From positions 3,472,001 through 3,536,000 of the forward strand of contig OZ020255.1 in assembly GCA_963971285.1 (NCBI GenBank): DNA of 64,000 nucleotides, written 5' to 3'. This DNA is from Astropecten irregularis (taxonomy: Eukaryota; Echinodermata; Asteroidea; Paxillosida; Astropectinidae). Below the pieces are notes generated by a model. That model saw only the letters and a program-made list of their open reading frames with translations, did not search any database and was not told the DNA's origin. Below, in pieces: positions 1-9,635 of this stretch (positions within the stretch are counted from its first letter, which is position 1; each line of letters starts with the position of its first letter). Position numbers and translations under genes: made by a program.

Positions 1-1424
1 GACTCGGGCCAGCCCAACGGTCCCCAGTTCCTTTCTGCAGATCGCAAACTTGGGGAACACACAGGGAATTCCGACGCCTTACGTCTGGCTGTCATTCCAC
101 ATCATCGGATGAGTAGGTCATCTCTGCCAATGACCTTACACCTGCTGCCACACACAACAAGACACAGGCCAGAGTTTTCGACTCCCGGTTCCTACAAACC
201 CCTGGAAGATGTCAAAAACACCCCGCTCAGGATACCCTTAGCATCCTGAGCCTCGTGGCCCACAGGTCTTTATAGAGAAGGGCAGTGACCTGATCCAACC
301 AGGTCACATTCTCCTGGTATACGTAAACTGGCTTCTCGGCCCAGATCTCGGCAAAGGACCGAACTACGTACGTGTTCAAACGGTCCACTCGGAGCAACCA
401 TTGGACATCACCCACATGACGAATGCTGGACGTCAGTCACATACCCAGCATAGGCGTGAAGTCCCGACTCCAAGAACTCCAACCCCACTACAAGGATCAA
501 CTTGGAATAGTTCCTGGTGAGGTTTGAACCCGTGTCGTCTGGACTGGCGCAACGAGTAGGCCGCCACTTCGTACCTGCATCGGAACCACAACCACTGTGA
601 GATTCTTAGTAGCCCTGCAACACATATGCCAGCACTCTCAGTTATACCGAGAACAAGCAAGAACATCTACACACCTACTCCCGACCTGTCACCCAGAGCG
701 GATGGGTTGTGCCCCTCTGATCTGCGTCCCCGCCCTGGATCATCCAGGGGACGCTGGCAAGGACAACACCTCACTCCACCTTCCACTTCTCGACCGCCAA
801 TAACGACCCCACAGGTGGCCGCTGCGACCGAGACACTCGTCTGCCCTCCTACATAGCATTTATCATGTACAAGCCATCTTAGGCGCCCCATGTCACCTCT
901 AAGGACAGTACTTGCAGCGACTTACACCAAGCACCGGACACACGCCTCCAATAGTCGTGCGTACGGGCAGGAAACTTCTCACCACCGTCGAGAGGCAAAC
1001 TAAGGGGCTCGGCCCGGACCAGTTGCGCAACGACCAGTCAATACTACCCGGGCCCGACACCCTCCACTACACGCTGGACATCATACAAGGACCCTCACAG
1101 CGGGGCCTCACAACGACGCCTCTGTGATGGCTACCCGGTGACTGTTTATACCTTCCCCGATGTGGTGCTATGAAGATGCGCTCCCTCTCCTTCTCCTACT
1201 AATACACCACTAACGGCTATGGCGGACCTCTGCCTACGCACCAGCTCCACACCAGGCTCCCAGTTTCTTCTACCCGCAGCTACAGGTCTGCTTGGACTAC
1301 ACGCGATGTTTTCGAGGATGGCCCTCCCCTCTCAACCCATGTGGCCAATGCACACACCTCCGATGGGCCAAGTCCTACCAAATGGCCCCTAGCACACTAC
1401 CGTGCATCTACTAACCTACGAGGA

Positions 1425-1960
1425 CCAGTGAGATCAGGGCCCTATCGAAAGCTGAATGCCACATACGCCGGATGCCACACAGCACTCGACTCCTTCCAAC
1501 CATAGGCTTCCTCACCAAAAACTGATGCCCTGTCTTCGAGCCACCAGACACCTCTGTATCGTCTCGGACATCGCGCTCCGGTGACCCGTCAGGCAAGCTA
1601 GGGTGCCACGTCAGGGGTCTGAGGTGGTACCTAGCCCAATCTAAGGACTTGAGAAGGAACCCCTCTCAGCCCTTCGCCACTACCTCGAAGCCCAGCGTCG
1701 AAAGTCACGTTTATCCGCTGGATCGCCTCGACCATCAAGTTTGCATGCCCAGTCTGCCCATCTAAACCGGGCCAACAAAACCACTGATACATCAAGACCC
1801 AAGATGTGAGAACAGTACTCCCATCCTGGTCCTATTTCTGAGTTCTGTCATCAGACTTGGACGAGGCAGCATGATGGAAATGCCCCTCCATTTTCTCCTC
1901 TTGCTACCTGAGGGACGTCCTGCGGAGCGACTTAACTCATGTACGGCAGGAAAATCCTGG
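1425..1960 (+). pseudogene. DIRS tyrosine recombinase, broken
   Basis: The recombinase would integrate the circular DNA copy of the element. Plus-strand frames show 'RTSEIRALS' (first catalytic Arg region), 'LLPTIGFLTKN', then 'TQDVRTVLPSW' in the place of the H-x-x-R box, with Gln where His is expected, and finally 'CYLRDVLRSDL', which holds the likely nucleophilic Tyr. These blocks lie in different frames with stops between them, so no functional protein can be made. The same order of blocks is seen in copies B and C at 30939-31500 and 44640-45520. The family call is secure; residue assignment is by comparison among copies in this window and from the known family pattern. Confidence 0.7.
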
Positions 1961-2149
1961 CTTCACCGACCTGGAAACCAGGATTCCTTGAGGCCTGCTG
2001 ACAGATGGGCAAGACCTCCACGGAAGCTCTGCCCATGGCGAACTCACGATGGGCATTGTGCCAATTATGCTAACCTGATTCATATCCACCAAACTTCCCT
2101 GGCTCTCCACGTAGCCAGCCCACCACCGTAACTCGGTGCCACTCTGCAT

Positions 2150-2470
2150 ATAGTAGTAACCGTCTGGGGTAGGTTGAATGCAGTAGACTCCCCCCCCCCA
2201 CCTGTTGTGGGTTGAGTCTACTAGTTCATACCTACCCCAGACGGTTGCGTCCCGCCCGTCCTCCCCACTTCTTGCCTCGAGCCTCCTGGCTTCGAAAAGA
2301 AGGACGATCATGGCGGCTATGTCGGTATGCATTGTGGGAGGTCAGGGTGCACCACGGTTGATCAAGTCTTTTCAGCGAAGCAGCAAATTGGCGCAGGGGA
2401 ATTTGCATATAGTAGTAACCGTCTGGGGTAGGTATGAACTAGTAGACTCAACCCACAACAGGTGGGGGGG
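2150..2470 (+). repeat. DIRS copy A right terminus with internal hairpin
   Basis: The 17-mer aaccgtctggggtaggt occurs at 2158-2174 and 2417-2433, and its exact reverse complement at 2230-2246. The arms at 2158-2174 and 2230-2246 enclose a second inverted pair (agtagactc / gagtctact), so about 90 bases can fold into a long hairpin. Closely similar termini occur at 31665-31995 and 45630-45945, and an inverted piece at 36183-36335. DIRS elements are known to have inverted terminal repeats and an internal complementary region; this block is the likely equivalent. Confidence 0.7.
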
Positions 2471-2482
2471 GGGGAAGTTGAG

Positions 2483-2700
2483 AATAAATCATTTGTGCCC
2501 AGGTGAATAATGATCGTGTCAGCTAGGAACCGGTGACCGGCACAATTCTGTACGGACAGCAGACACCAACGAGTTGATCTTGGCTCCCCGGACAACCAGC
2601 CAGGTCAGAGTCCCAGGCAATGATTGTTGAGGCATGTGAGCTACCGCTTGGTAGACGATACTATCTCCCACATATGCGGCGTGTACCTGTGAAAGAGCAG
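2483..2700 (-). pseudogene. SGNH hydrolase fragment of a Ngaro element
   Basis: On the minus strand 'YVGDSIV' (nucleophile Ser block, about 2651-2670) is followed by 'DTIIIHLGTNDL' (about 2488-2510), the GDS and GxND blocks of SGNH/GDSL hydrolases. Vertebrate- and invertebrate-type Ngaro retrotransposons encode such a hydrolase after the recombinase. The C-terminal block with the catalytic Asp-His is missing because DIRS copy A begins immediately next to it. The recombinase of a Ngaro-type element lies upstream in this orientation at 4340-5300, so both may belong to one element. A frameshift separates the two blocks. Confidence 0.65.
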
Positions 2701-2814
2701 GGAGAGAGGGGGGAACATGTTCGGAGAAGGGAGGGGGGGCAGGAAGAGGCTCAACGGTGAGAGCCTACTGAGTGGTGGTAAGTATTCTATCTGCCCTTAT
2801 AGACAAATTTGCTT

Positions 2815-3480
2815 GCCGCAATCTTAACAAGCATGCAGCAAGCTAGAATAAGCTAGCGTTATTTTCTGCAAGCATATTACAAGCTCAATGCAAGCTTGCA
2901 TGCTGGATGCAAGCTTGCAGCAAGCTTACATTATTACTTGCAAGCTTGCAGCTAGTTTGCGTATATGCTTGCAAGCTTGCATATTTGCCTGCAAGCTTGC
3001 AGGAAGTTTGTGCAATGTTTGCAAGCTTGTGTAACCTTGCAGCAAGCTTGCATAGTTCCTAAAAGCTTGCATATTTGCCTGCAAGCTTGCAGTAAGTTTT
3101 TGCAATTGTTTGCAAGCTTAGTGTAACCTTGCAGCAAGCTTGCATAATTCCTTACAAGCTTGCATATTTGCCTGCAAGCTTGCAACAATTGTTTGCAAGC
3201 TTGTGTAACCTTGCAGCAAGCTTGCATAATTCCTTACAAGCTTGCATATTTGCCTGCAAGCTTGCAGCAATTGTTTGCAAGCTTGTGTAACCTTGCAGCA
3301 GGCTTGCATAATTCCTTACAAGCTTGCATATTTGCCTGCAAGCTTGCAGCATGTTTGAGCAATTGTTTGCAAGCTTGTGTAACCTTGCAGCAGGCTTGCA
3401 TAATTCCTTACAAGCTTGCATATTTGCCTGCAAGCTTGCAACAAGTTTGTGCAATTGTTTGCAAGCTTGTGTAACCTTAA
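2815..3480. repeat. Tandem array built from the palindrome GCAAGCTTGC
   Basis: About 660 bases are made of variants of the 10-base palindrome gcaagcttgc. A longer unit containing 'atatttgcctgcaag' recurs at 2981, 3071, 3164, 3246, 3328 and 3420, giving spacings of 82-93 bases. Both strands therefore give Cys/Gln/Ala-rich frames that are only translations of the repeat. The array ends 20 bases before the left inverted repeat of the element at 3499. Confidence 0.9.
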
Positions 3481-3498
3481 TTGCAGCAATTTGGGCAG

Positions 3499-4332
3499 GG
3501 GCCGATTTCACGAAACTCTTCTTATGTTAGGATCGATTAAGGACTTAGGACGAATCCTAGCCGTAAGATCTATCTTAGCTATGGCGCGTCCTAGGATCGA
3601 TTTCACCAAACGCGTCTTTGCCAAGATCAGTCTGCCATGCTGATAAATAAAATGTAATTTATTGGACGAGGATGGCCTTTCCATATACAATGGCTGCATC
3701 ATGTTGACTTGATTCAATTGGAGCGAGGGCATGCAACAGCAGTAGTTTTATGCTTGCGGTATGCGCGCGCAGCATGAATGAAGTACGTAAACTCCATTGA
3801 TCTCCATAATACATTATGGAGATCAATGGTAAACTCAAGATGGCTGATTGGTTGTTGTTGCCAAAGTTTTTGTCTACAGAAATAACGTACTCACATGGGC
3901 GACGAGGTCAAATTCATATGCCAATTGCCCATCTTGAAATAATCCTTGTCAAACAATAGACGTATATCCTCTATGTTTTCCTCATCATTTTAAACCATTG
4001 AGTGGATTTTTCCGGTCACGGAATATTAACTCGCCTAGGCTAGGCGAGGTCATAGTTTTTAGTACCTCCCCGCCCGCCGAGTCGCTATCACTCAGCAAGA
4101 AGCGTAAGCGCCATTGGCATTGTTGAAGTTCAGTATTTAATATGTACATGTTCGTGCAGATAAGACGACCCTCAGACCCGTCCTAAGTTAAGACGAGTTC
4201 AGCCGCGTTGCTATGAAAGTTGAGATGCATTGAATGCGTCTTAACTTTGGTGAAATCGATCCTAGGACGCGTCCTGACTTAGGACGAGTAACCCTTCCTA
4301 AGACCCGTCTTAGCGTTTCGTGAAATCGGCCG
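3499..4332. mobile_element. Non-autonomous DNA transposon with about 110-bp inverted repeats
   Basis: The left end gggccgatttcacgaaac and the right end gtttcgtgaaatcggccg are inverted. Similarity continues inward for about 110 bases, including a second match around 'gcgtcctaggatcgatttcacc'. The interior has many variants of 'taagacgcgtccta' and no transposase. It interrupts the recombinase relic that resumes at 4340. Flanks show no convincing direct duplication ('cag' left, 'ctg' right). The ends resemble those of the element at 19317-21214. Superfamily is not assigned; a PIF/Harbinger-like origin is possible. Confidence 0.7.
3794..3829. repeat. Perfect 17-bp-arm palindrome with 2-base loop
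   Basis: ccattgatctccataat and its exact reverse complement are separated only by 'ac'. It lies inside the DNA element at 3499-4332. A related half-site 'cccattgatctccattata' is seen near 24590. Confidence 0.9.
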
Positions 4333-4339
4333 CTGATGT

Positions 4340-5300
4340 ACCTATTTCCAACGCCCAAGGGACTGGATCTGGGACAGGGGTGTGCCTTTGAGGGCAGCAG
4401 ATGTAGCTGCCCCAATACGGAAGCTTTGGGTATTGAAGTCCCTGGATGGTAACCCCATGGCCTCCAGGGACTTGATTAGCATATGGCAGAACTGGTAAGT
4501 TGTGATGGGGGACCCATCAATATGAATAAACAAGGGACCCAATAGGGGCGGTCGAAGCCGTAGGTAATTGGAAACTGCACTGACATAGCACATCTCGGAG
4601 AGAGGTTCGCAACTGAGTCACAGTTTGGTGGAATTACCGCATTGATCAGTTTTGGAAAACTTGACCTTAATGACCAACACGAACACGTCCGAACCCTCAA
4701 ACCAGATATCACCAGTGTTCAAAATTGTTGAGTGGTCGCCCAACTTGATGATGTGATTGCCGGTAAAGAGCGGCACATTTGCAAGAGTAAATCTGTGGTA
4801 ATTGTACGCCTAGCATCTGTGAGCAGGCCCTGTCTACGGCAGCCCTCCCTGATTTTCTTTATCAAAAACTAAGTGGTGGGGTCGGCCCAGTCATTGATTT
4901 TGTGAATGTAAGCGACTGCTGCTAAGTACGTACCTATAGTAGAGGGGGCTAACCCTTCCAGGGAGAGATGTGCGATAAAAGCCGTGATGTGGCTACTGGG
5001 TGTAGGCCACATTGGGGGGAGTTTGGTTTCGAGACGGAATTGGTTGAAGTGTTCAGCACCCCTACCGTATGTCTCCCAAGTGCTGCTGGCCATGGACACC
5101 TCCAGGAGGCATAGAGTTTCTGAATTAAGAGCCTCCGTAGGAATGGTGGGACTTCCAGTCCCAAGGGAGTAGCCGTGAGGGCCAATTGCCTGAATCTGTT
5201 CATCTTTGAACAGGAGAGTGCGTGCACAATGTTATTCTGAATGCTTGAAATGTGATTGGCCTTAAAGGAAATGTTGCCCTGAAGACAAGACAAAGCATCT
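4340..5300 (-). pseudogene. Ngaro-type tyrosine recombinase with RNase H tail, broken
   Basis: Minus-strand frames show, in order, an RNase H tail ('NNIVHALSC', about 5220-5250), a linker ('MNRFRQLALTATPLG'), the N-terminal recombinase domain ('TWETYGRGAEHFNQFR', 'LAPSTIGTYLAAVAYIHKI', 4869-5099), and the C-terminal domain ('GSPITTYQF', 'FNTQSFRIGAATSAALKG', 'SLGRWK', 4342-4593). The H-x-x-R box reads QSFR, so the His is lost. The region between the two domains is short and full of stops. The C-terminus is cut off by the inverted-repeat element ending at 4332. The block pattern matches the recombinase at 21215-22120. Confidence 0.75.
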
Positions 5301-6417
5301 AACTAGTCTCATGATGTAGGGACATTTGGAGAACTGTTTATCAGGGATGGGATTTCTCAGATTAAAATCTGATTTAAGTTTTGGGGTTTTTTTTTCCTCA
5401 CAGGCTGTGTACAAAAGTGTAGGAGATTTTCAAATTTCAGACTTTTCATGCTCCCCGTCAGCTGTTTTCACAGAGATGCAACCTTTCCGATTTTAATCGG
5501 AAATCCGACTTTTTTTCTATTTTCCACGCCAATTCCGATTTTTTTCAGCATCAGGCTACTCTCGTAAAATGCTTTGAATTGTACAATTTATTTGGACATG
5601 TTGGGAAAAAAAAAAAATATCGGAACCAAGCTATCATCCGTGTACGACCAGCACCACGCGAATGAGTATTTAATCTCGCGCGTAGTCGCCATTACAGTGT
5701 TAAAGTCAGTCATACAGGGTAATTGCGGCAAATTATAAAGGCAAATTACATTGAAGAAACGGCTTGAAGAAAAGGAAAACAAATGGAGATTTCTAAGTTA
5801 AGATTTAGGCCTAACGCTGCACGCAACGTCGGGCCTTCCTTCCTCCATTATGGGCCTACCACGTAAGAAAACTTTGTTTGCAAGGTAGAATGCTGCCTTA
5901 GTACGTAGGCCTACGTTCGTAATTCTTCTCTTGAGTAAAATGTAACTCAAGCTGCAACTCATTATAATAGCACTGCGCACTTGCGCTAAAAATAGCACTA
6001 AACCTCAGACAAACATTGCAACTGGCCATGCAAACGTGTGGTGAGTGGGGGTATGTGTGCGCGCGTATGCATGGTGTGACGTCATTAGTGCGGAACGCTA
6101 TTGTGAAAGACCAGTCAATATCGATAAATTTTCTGCACAGCGTGTACATTTAAGTTTAATGCACGTAGGCCCATGCATATAAGTAGTACTAGTACTACGT
6201 GCAAAGGCAAAGCTGACACCGTGCGATGTTGCTTACCATTGGCTTTTCAAGTTATCGTTTGATTTTGAAATGTTTGTGTTACCCAAAGCGTGAGGGCCAC
6301 TGCTACGGGGAAGAATTCTAGCCATGTGATGGATGACCGTTTTTTGTGGATTAAGTCTGGTCTTGCAGGAGCCGAAATGTGGGGATGTGGGCGGGAGTGT
6401 TATTAATTGGGTAAGTA
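5301..6417. other. No recognisable gene
   Basis: This stretch is AT-rich. It has short inverted copies around 'agattaaaatctgattt' and 'gattttaatcggaaatcc' (5360-5510), a 13-base A run at 5609 and one isolated TGACGTCA at 6077. I see no domain-like frame. It lies between a Ngaro recombinase and a DIRS terminus on the same strand, so it may be degraded element sequence. Confidence 0.5.
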
Positions 6418-6510
6418 TTCACTAGTAGACTCAACCCACACTACTGTGGGGGGTGGGGGGGGAGTCTACTGCGTTCATCTTTAATACCCAAATAACATCT
6501 ACCTATGCAG
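6418..6510 (-). repeat. DIRS terminus next to the minus-strand element
   Basis: The inverted pair agtagactc / gagtctact encloses a G-rich loop, like the hairpins of DIRS copies A, B and C. It is followed by 'tgcgttcatctttaatacccaaataacat', which resembles 'gcgttcatcttacccaaataacat' at 60843. There it precedes a plus-strand DIRS element; here it follows a minus-strand one. That is the arrangement expected of inverted terminal repeats. Confidence 0.6.
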
Positions 6511-6569
6511 AGTAGCACCGTAGTTTGGAGGTGGGAAAAGGCGATAATACACAAGCCTAAGACAATTGG

Positions 6570-7258
6570 TCACAGGCAGGTGGTGCTCTGTTGGACCTGC
6601 TTGTCTGCAGAAACTTGCCAGTTTGGGTTGGCAAACTTGATGGCGGACACTACCCAGCGTGCTATGGTGTCACGTACTGCAGGGCTATGTGGACAGGTTG
6701 TTATCACAAACAACTGCCGAGTAGCCCCTCTGAGTTGTTTTGTTTGTGACAGGTACCATTTTGAGGGCCCTAACTGGGCACCAGAGTTTGTCCGAAGGGA
6801 CCCCGGATTGGGATCTGATGCTGGGCACAAAGATGTCTGGCTGGTCAAATGAGGTCTGGTTTTTGGTCAGGAAACCAATTACTGCTGGGACAAGTCGCAC
6901 CCCACTGTGTTCCCAGCGCATATGACCCTCTTGAAGTTCGCTCACTCGGCGTGATGTCGCAACTGCTAGGAGGAACGTGAGCTTTATTGTTATGTGCAGC
7001 AGCGATGCCTGACCGATGGACTCGGAGGGGGCTTCGGTAAGCAAGCATCTTTAGGACATGTCCTAATGTTGGTATGAGTCGACGCACAGGTGGTCGCTCG
7101 GTGAACATGCCCCGTGCAAGGTGTTTCAGCAGTTGGCTGTCCGAGACAGTGGAGCCATCAGGAAAGCCTTGGTGGATGGCGGAAATGGCCGAACGGTAGT
7201 TCTTGACTGTTGCCACAGTAAGGCCTGACATAAACAAGTAAAGCAGAAAATCAGCCAC
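6570..7258 (-). pseudogene. DIRS tyrosine recombinase, truncated
   Basis: The N-terminal domain is visible as 'MADFLLYLFMSGLTVATVK', 'GSTVSDSQLLKHLARGMF' and 'VRRLIPTLGHVLKML' (about 7060-7258). The catalytic domain begins with 'KLTFLLAVATSRRVSEL', continues with 'VIGFLTKNQ', 'PSDKLWCPVRALKMV', and reaches 'DTIARWVVSAIKFA' near 6630. A frameshift near 7050 separates the two domains. The H-x-x-R box and nucleophilic Tyr that should follow are not found before the terminus at 6510, so the enzyme has lost its active-site C-terminus. It lies directly downstream of the RNase H at 7329-8210, the normal DIRS order. Confidence 0.8.
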
Positions 7259-7328
7259 TGCTGTTACAGATGCTGAGGGTGGATCCAGCGATCACTCCCT
7301 GCACCACAACCTAAATTGTCGTAGCCTG

Positions 7329-8210
7329 CTACTGTAGACTTGGCAGGTCGAGGCACATCGTCCTCGTGCGGCCACGGCGGCAGCCTCTGTAGAAAGGCCT
7401 GCTGCCTGGAATGTTCGTTGCAGAGGCCAACAGGTCAGGTGAAGATCCTTCAGCTTCGGATGCATGATCCCTGACTACGACTGCAAGATGATGTCCGGCC
7501 TGAGGGGCAGGATCAGTGGAGTCTGCACTAGGAGCCTTATCAGCCTGGGAAACCATGATTGGCGAGGCCAGAATGGGGCGATGAGAAGAACATGGCACTG
7601 TTCTTGCTCTATCTTGGCTATTACCCTTGGGGAGTAGTGATTTAGGAGGGAATGCGTAGACGAACATGCTGTCCCATTTTACTACCGGTGCAGAACACCG
7701 GTCGATGTGGGGTCTGTCGACGAGCGTAAAAATCATCTGTGCCACAACTGTCCTCCTCGAGAGGGCATCTGCCAGGAAGTTCTCGCCCCCAGGGATGTGG
7801 ACTGCATGTAAGACTACATTGTTCTCCATTGTCCACTGGTAAACCTGCCACGTCAGTAGGCACAACTTGGCTGATCGGGTGCCGCCCTGGCGGTTTATGT
7901 ATGACACCACAGTCATGTTGTCGGACCTGATCGGTACTGCCCTGCCCCTGACTGATGACTGGAAATGACGCAGGGCATTGAATACAGCCTGGAACTCTAG
8001 CACATTGATGTGCAGACCCCGAAACTCCTGGTCCCATTCTCCCGATGCTTGGAGCGGGGTAAGGGACACACTTTGACCTACATCGTAGCAGTGAGAGCAG
8101 TGCGATTTCTTCTTCTGGGGTTCGTCTGTAGAAATCGACGAGCTCCGCTTCTGCTTATGTTTCTTTGCTTTACCGGCGCGGCTGGTGTCGCTGGCCAGAA
8201 AAATATCCAC
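7329..8210 (-). pseudogene. DIRS gag-RNase H fusion left by an internal deletion
   Basis: An open frame of 293 codons begins with a lysine-rich gag-like head ('SRAGKAKKHKQKRSSS', then 'SHCSHCYD') and passes straight into an RNase H domain ('GLHINVLEFQAV', 'VPIRSDNMTVVSYINRQGG', 'IPGGENFLADALSRR', 'DRPHIDRC'). A normal DIRS pol has a complete reverse transcriptase before RNase H; here all of it is missing, so the frame is the product of a deletion joining gag to RNase H. It is open over its whole length, unlike most copies in the window. The recombinase follows downstream at 7258. A biological role for the fusion is not supported. Confidence 0.75.
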
Positions 8211-8760
8211 CGCTGGGATTCCCGATAACTGTCCCTACTCGGACTCGAGTCTGTCTGGGGACTGGCTCGGGTTCGTTCCGGATAATGAACCAGCCAGATT
8301 TATAATGCTCGCACCGGGCGTGTCTGGAAGTGACAGCCGTGCGGTTAGGGCAGGCGGGGGTCAAAAGCCCCGTCGTCTTAACCCTGTGCCGGTCTCGTGG
8401 GCTTCAGCTCGACAACTGCGAGAAGATTCTCCCCCGGCCAAGCTGTGGGTGATAGTCCCGGGGGGCGAGCTGCGTTCGCTACTAGTAGCCCGTGTTGAGT
8501 GGCCGACTGCGAACCCTCGTGTATCCCGGGGGGTCCGGTGGGTGGTTGTTTGTCCGGCTGGGCCTTGCCTTTCTTCGGGGCCTTATCCCTGGAGCCGCCC
8601 GCAATAGAAAACTCTGTTCCTCGGACAGGGACCTCGAAGAGGTGGCTAATGCCCGGAACGGGAAAGGCGATACCCCGACTGCCTATCCCCCAGGAGCAGA
8701 GAAGGGCTTTGAGGGGAAGAAGAAAATGGGGGACACATTGAATGGACCTGCCATGCGCCC
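8211..8760 (-). pseudogene. DIRS 5' / gag region relic with conserved block
   Basis: This is the upstream part of the minus-strand DIRS element. A block at 8608-8720 matches 61383-61495 in inverted orientation, and each copy sits upstream of its own element's pol. In the sense frame both read 'GIAFPV.G.SHL.EV.V', with a stop in the second copy. A proline/lysine-rich stretch ('SRDKAPKKGKAQPDKQPP') follows. I take it as the gag N-terminus or 5' leader. The opposite strand also has an open frame here (8492-8845), which I regard as a shadow. Confidence 0.5.
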
Positions 8761-8814
8761 CAACTTAACCTCCTTGCTCAGTTTTTCTACAGCTAGTGTT
8801 GGATTTTACTTAAT

Positions 8815-9627
8815 GGATGGTATTCAACTTAAAGTTAAACTTTAAGTTGTCAGCCTCCCTGGCTGTGCGGGGGCCTTCATAGCCTAACCTTAAGCCAGTG
8901 GTGAAGCCGGCGTGGAGCATTGTGGTGACAGTCTGATTTGGGTAATAGGTAAGCCAAGGTGAGAGTTTCTCAAGACAAATATGTGAATGTGTGATGCAAC
9001 AAACGCAGTTGGTAGGTGAGTTACAGAGTGGGGAATTGCCAGGATAGTCATTACTGGTGGTCAGCAGCGCTTTTCTTTGAGGAGGATTTACATGCAAAGG
9101 CGTCATGAAATTGGGAGTTGCATGTGAGGCACTTAAGCGGGTACGTGCATTGGGCCCTTGAACAGCCTGAATGCGAAGCAGTGGCTTACGTTTCTTGTTG
9201 GTTGGCGGGGAAAAGGGTGAAAAGAATTCCCAACTCGCTTGGGCCCTTGACCCCCAAGCTGGTGTGTATGAACCCAGGAGCAATTACATAGAGGGCCCAG
9301 AGTTTCCCGTCAGTAACAGCCCAATATCGGCTGTTGCCTGTTGACTGTTGCCTCAGTCTAAACTGTCGATCATATTCGAGCCAGCCACGGTTAGAAAAGC
9401 GAGCAGCCGCCATGCAAATCACATGCGTATATATAAGGAGCTCTTGGCATCGACTCGGGTGGGCCGACAGAAACACGGACACATATATTAGAAACGCGTT
9501 GGTCCATGACAGTATGGACGTGATTTGAGTTTTCTTCTGTGTGTCCTCGAGACACAGTTGGCCAGATTGATCCAATGTAAAAGTAAGATTGGGAGTGGGA
9601 TTGGTCGGGCCATGGCGTGTCAACAAG
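8815..9627 (-). pseudogene. Ngaro ORF1/gag-like protein, broken
   Basis: Overlapping minus-strand frames give 'ILSWTNAFLIYVSVFLSAHP', 'FSNRGWLEYDRQFRLRQQ' and 'KLWALYVI' (about 9280-9540), then 'LSPWLTYYPNQTVTTML', 'GFTTGLRLGYEGPR' (about 8860-8960). The first set is the pattern of the ORF1-like protein of Ngaro elements, and the second is the segment that leads into their reverse transcriptase. At least one frameshift lies between them. The RT is not present downstream; a DIRS element occupies that place. The 5' part is cut by the hAT-type element at 9636. Confidence 0.6.
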
Positions 9628-9635
9628 GTATCAAG

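Larger units (their letters stand above)
1..2470 (+). mobile_element. DIRS-like retrotransposon, copy A, 5' end outside window
   Basis: This is a degraded tyrosine-recombinase retrotransposon. Positions 1-70 match 30616-30680 and positions 1139-2470 match 30681-31995 at high identity, so this is the same family as copy B. Bases 71-1138 have no counterpart in copy B and I recognise no domain there. The sense strand carries the recombinase (about 1425-1960), followed by the terminal inverted-repeat region (2150-2470), the usual 3' order of DIRS elements. No frame stays open for long. The right end directly abuts a hydrolase fragment of another element on the minus strand, which suggests insertion into it. 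Assignment to DIRS rests on the recombinase and the inverted termini. Confidence 0.7.

Noticed and set aside
2952-3643. Several 60-119-codon Cys/Gln/Ala-rich frames on both strands
   Set aside because: They are translations of the palindromic tandem array. Both strands are open because the unit is self-complementary and lacks stops.
6077-6084. Isolated TGACGTCA as a promoter element
   Set aside because: A single 8-mer is expected about once by chance in this window and there is no gene nearby.
8492-8845. Plus-strand 117-codon gene
   Set aside because: It is antisense to a DIRS leader/gag region. Similarity with the minus strand of 61331-61513 is explained by homology of two DIRS elements.
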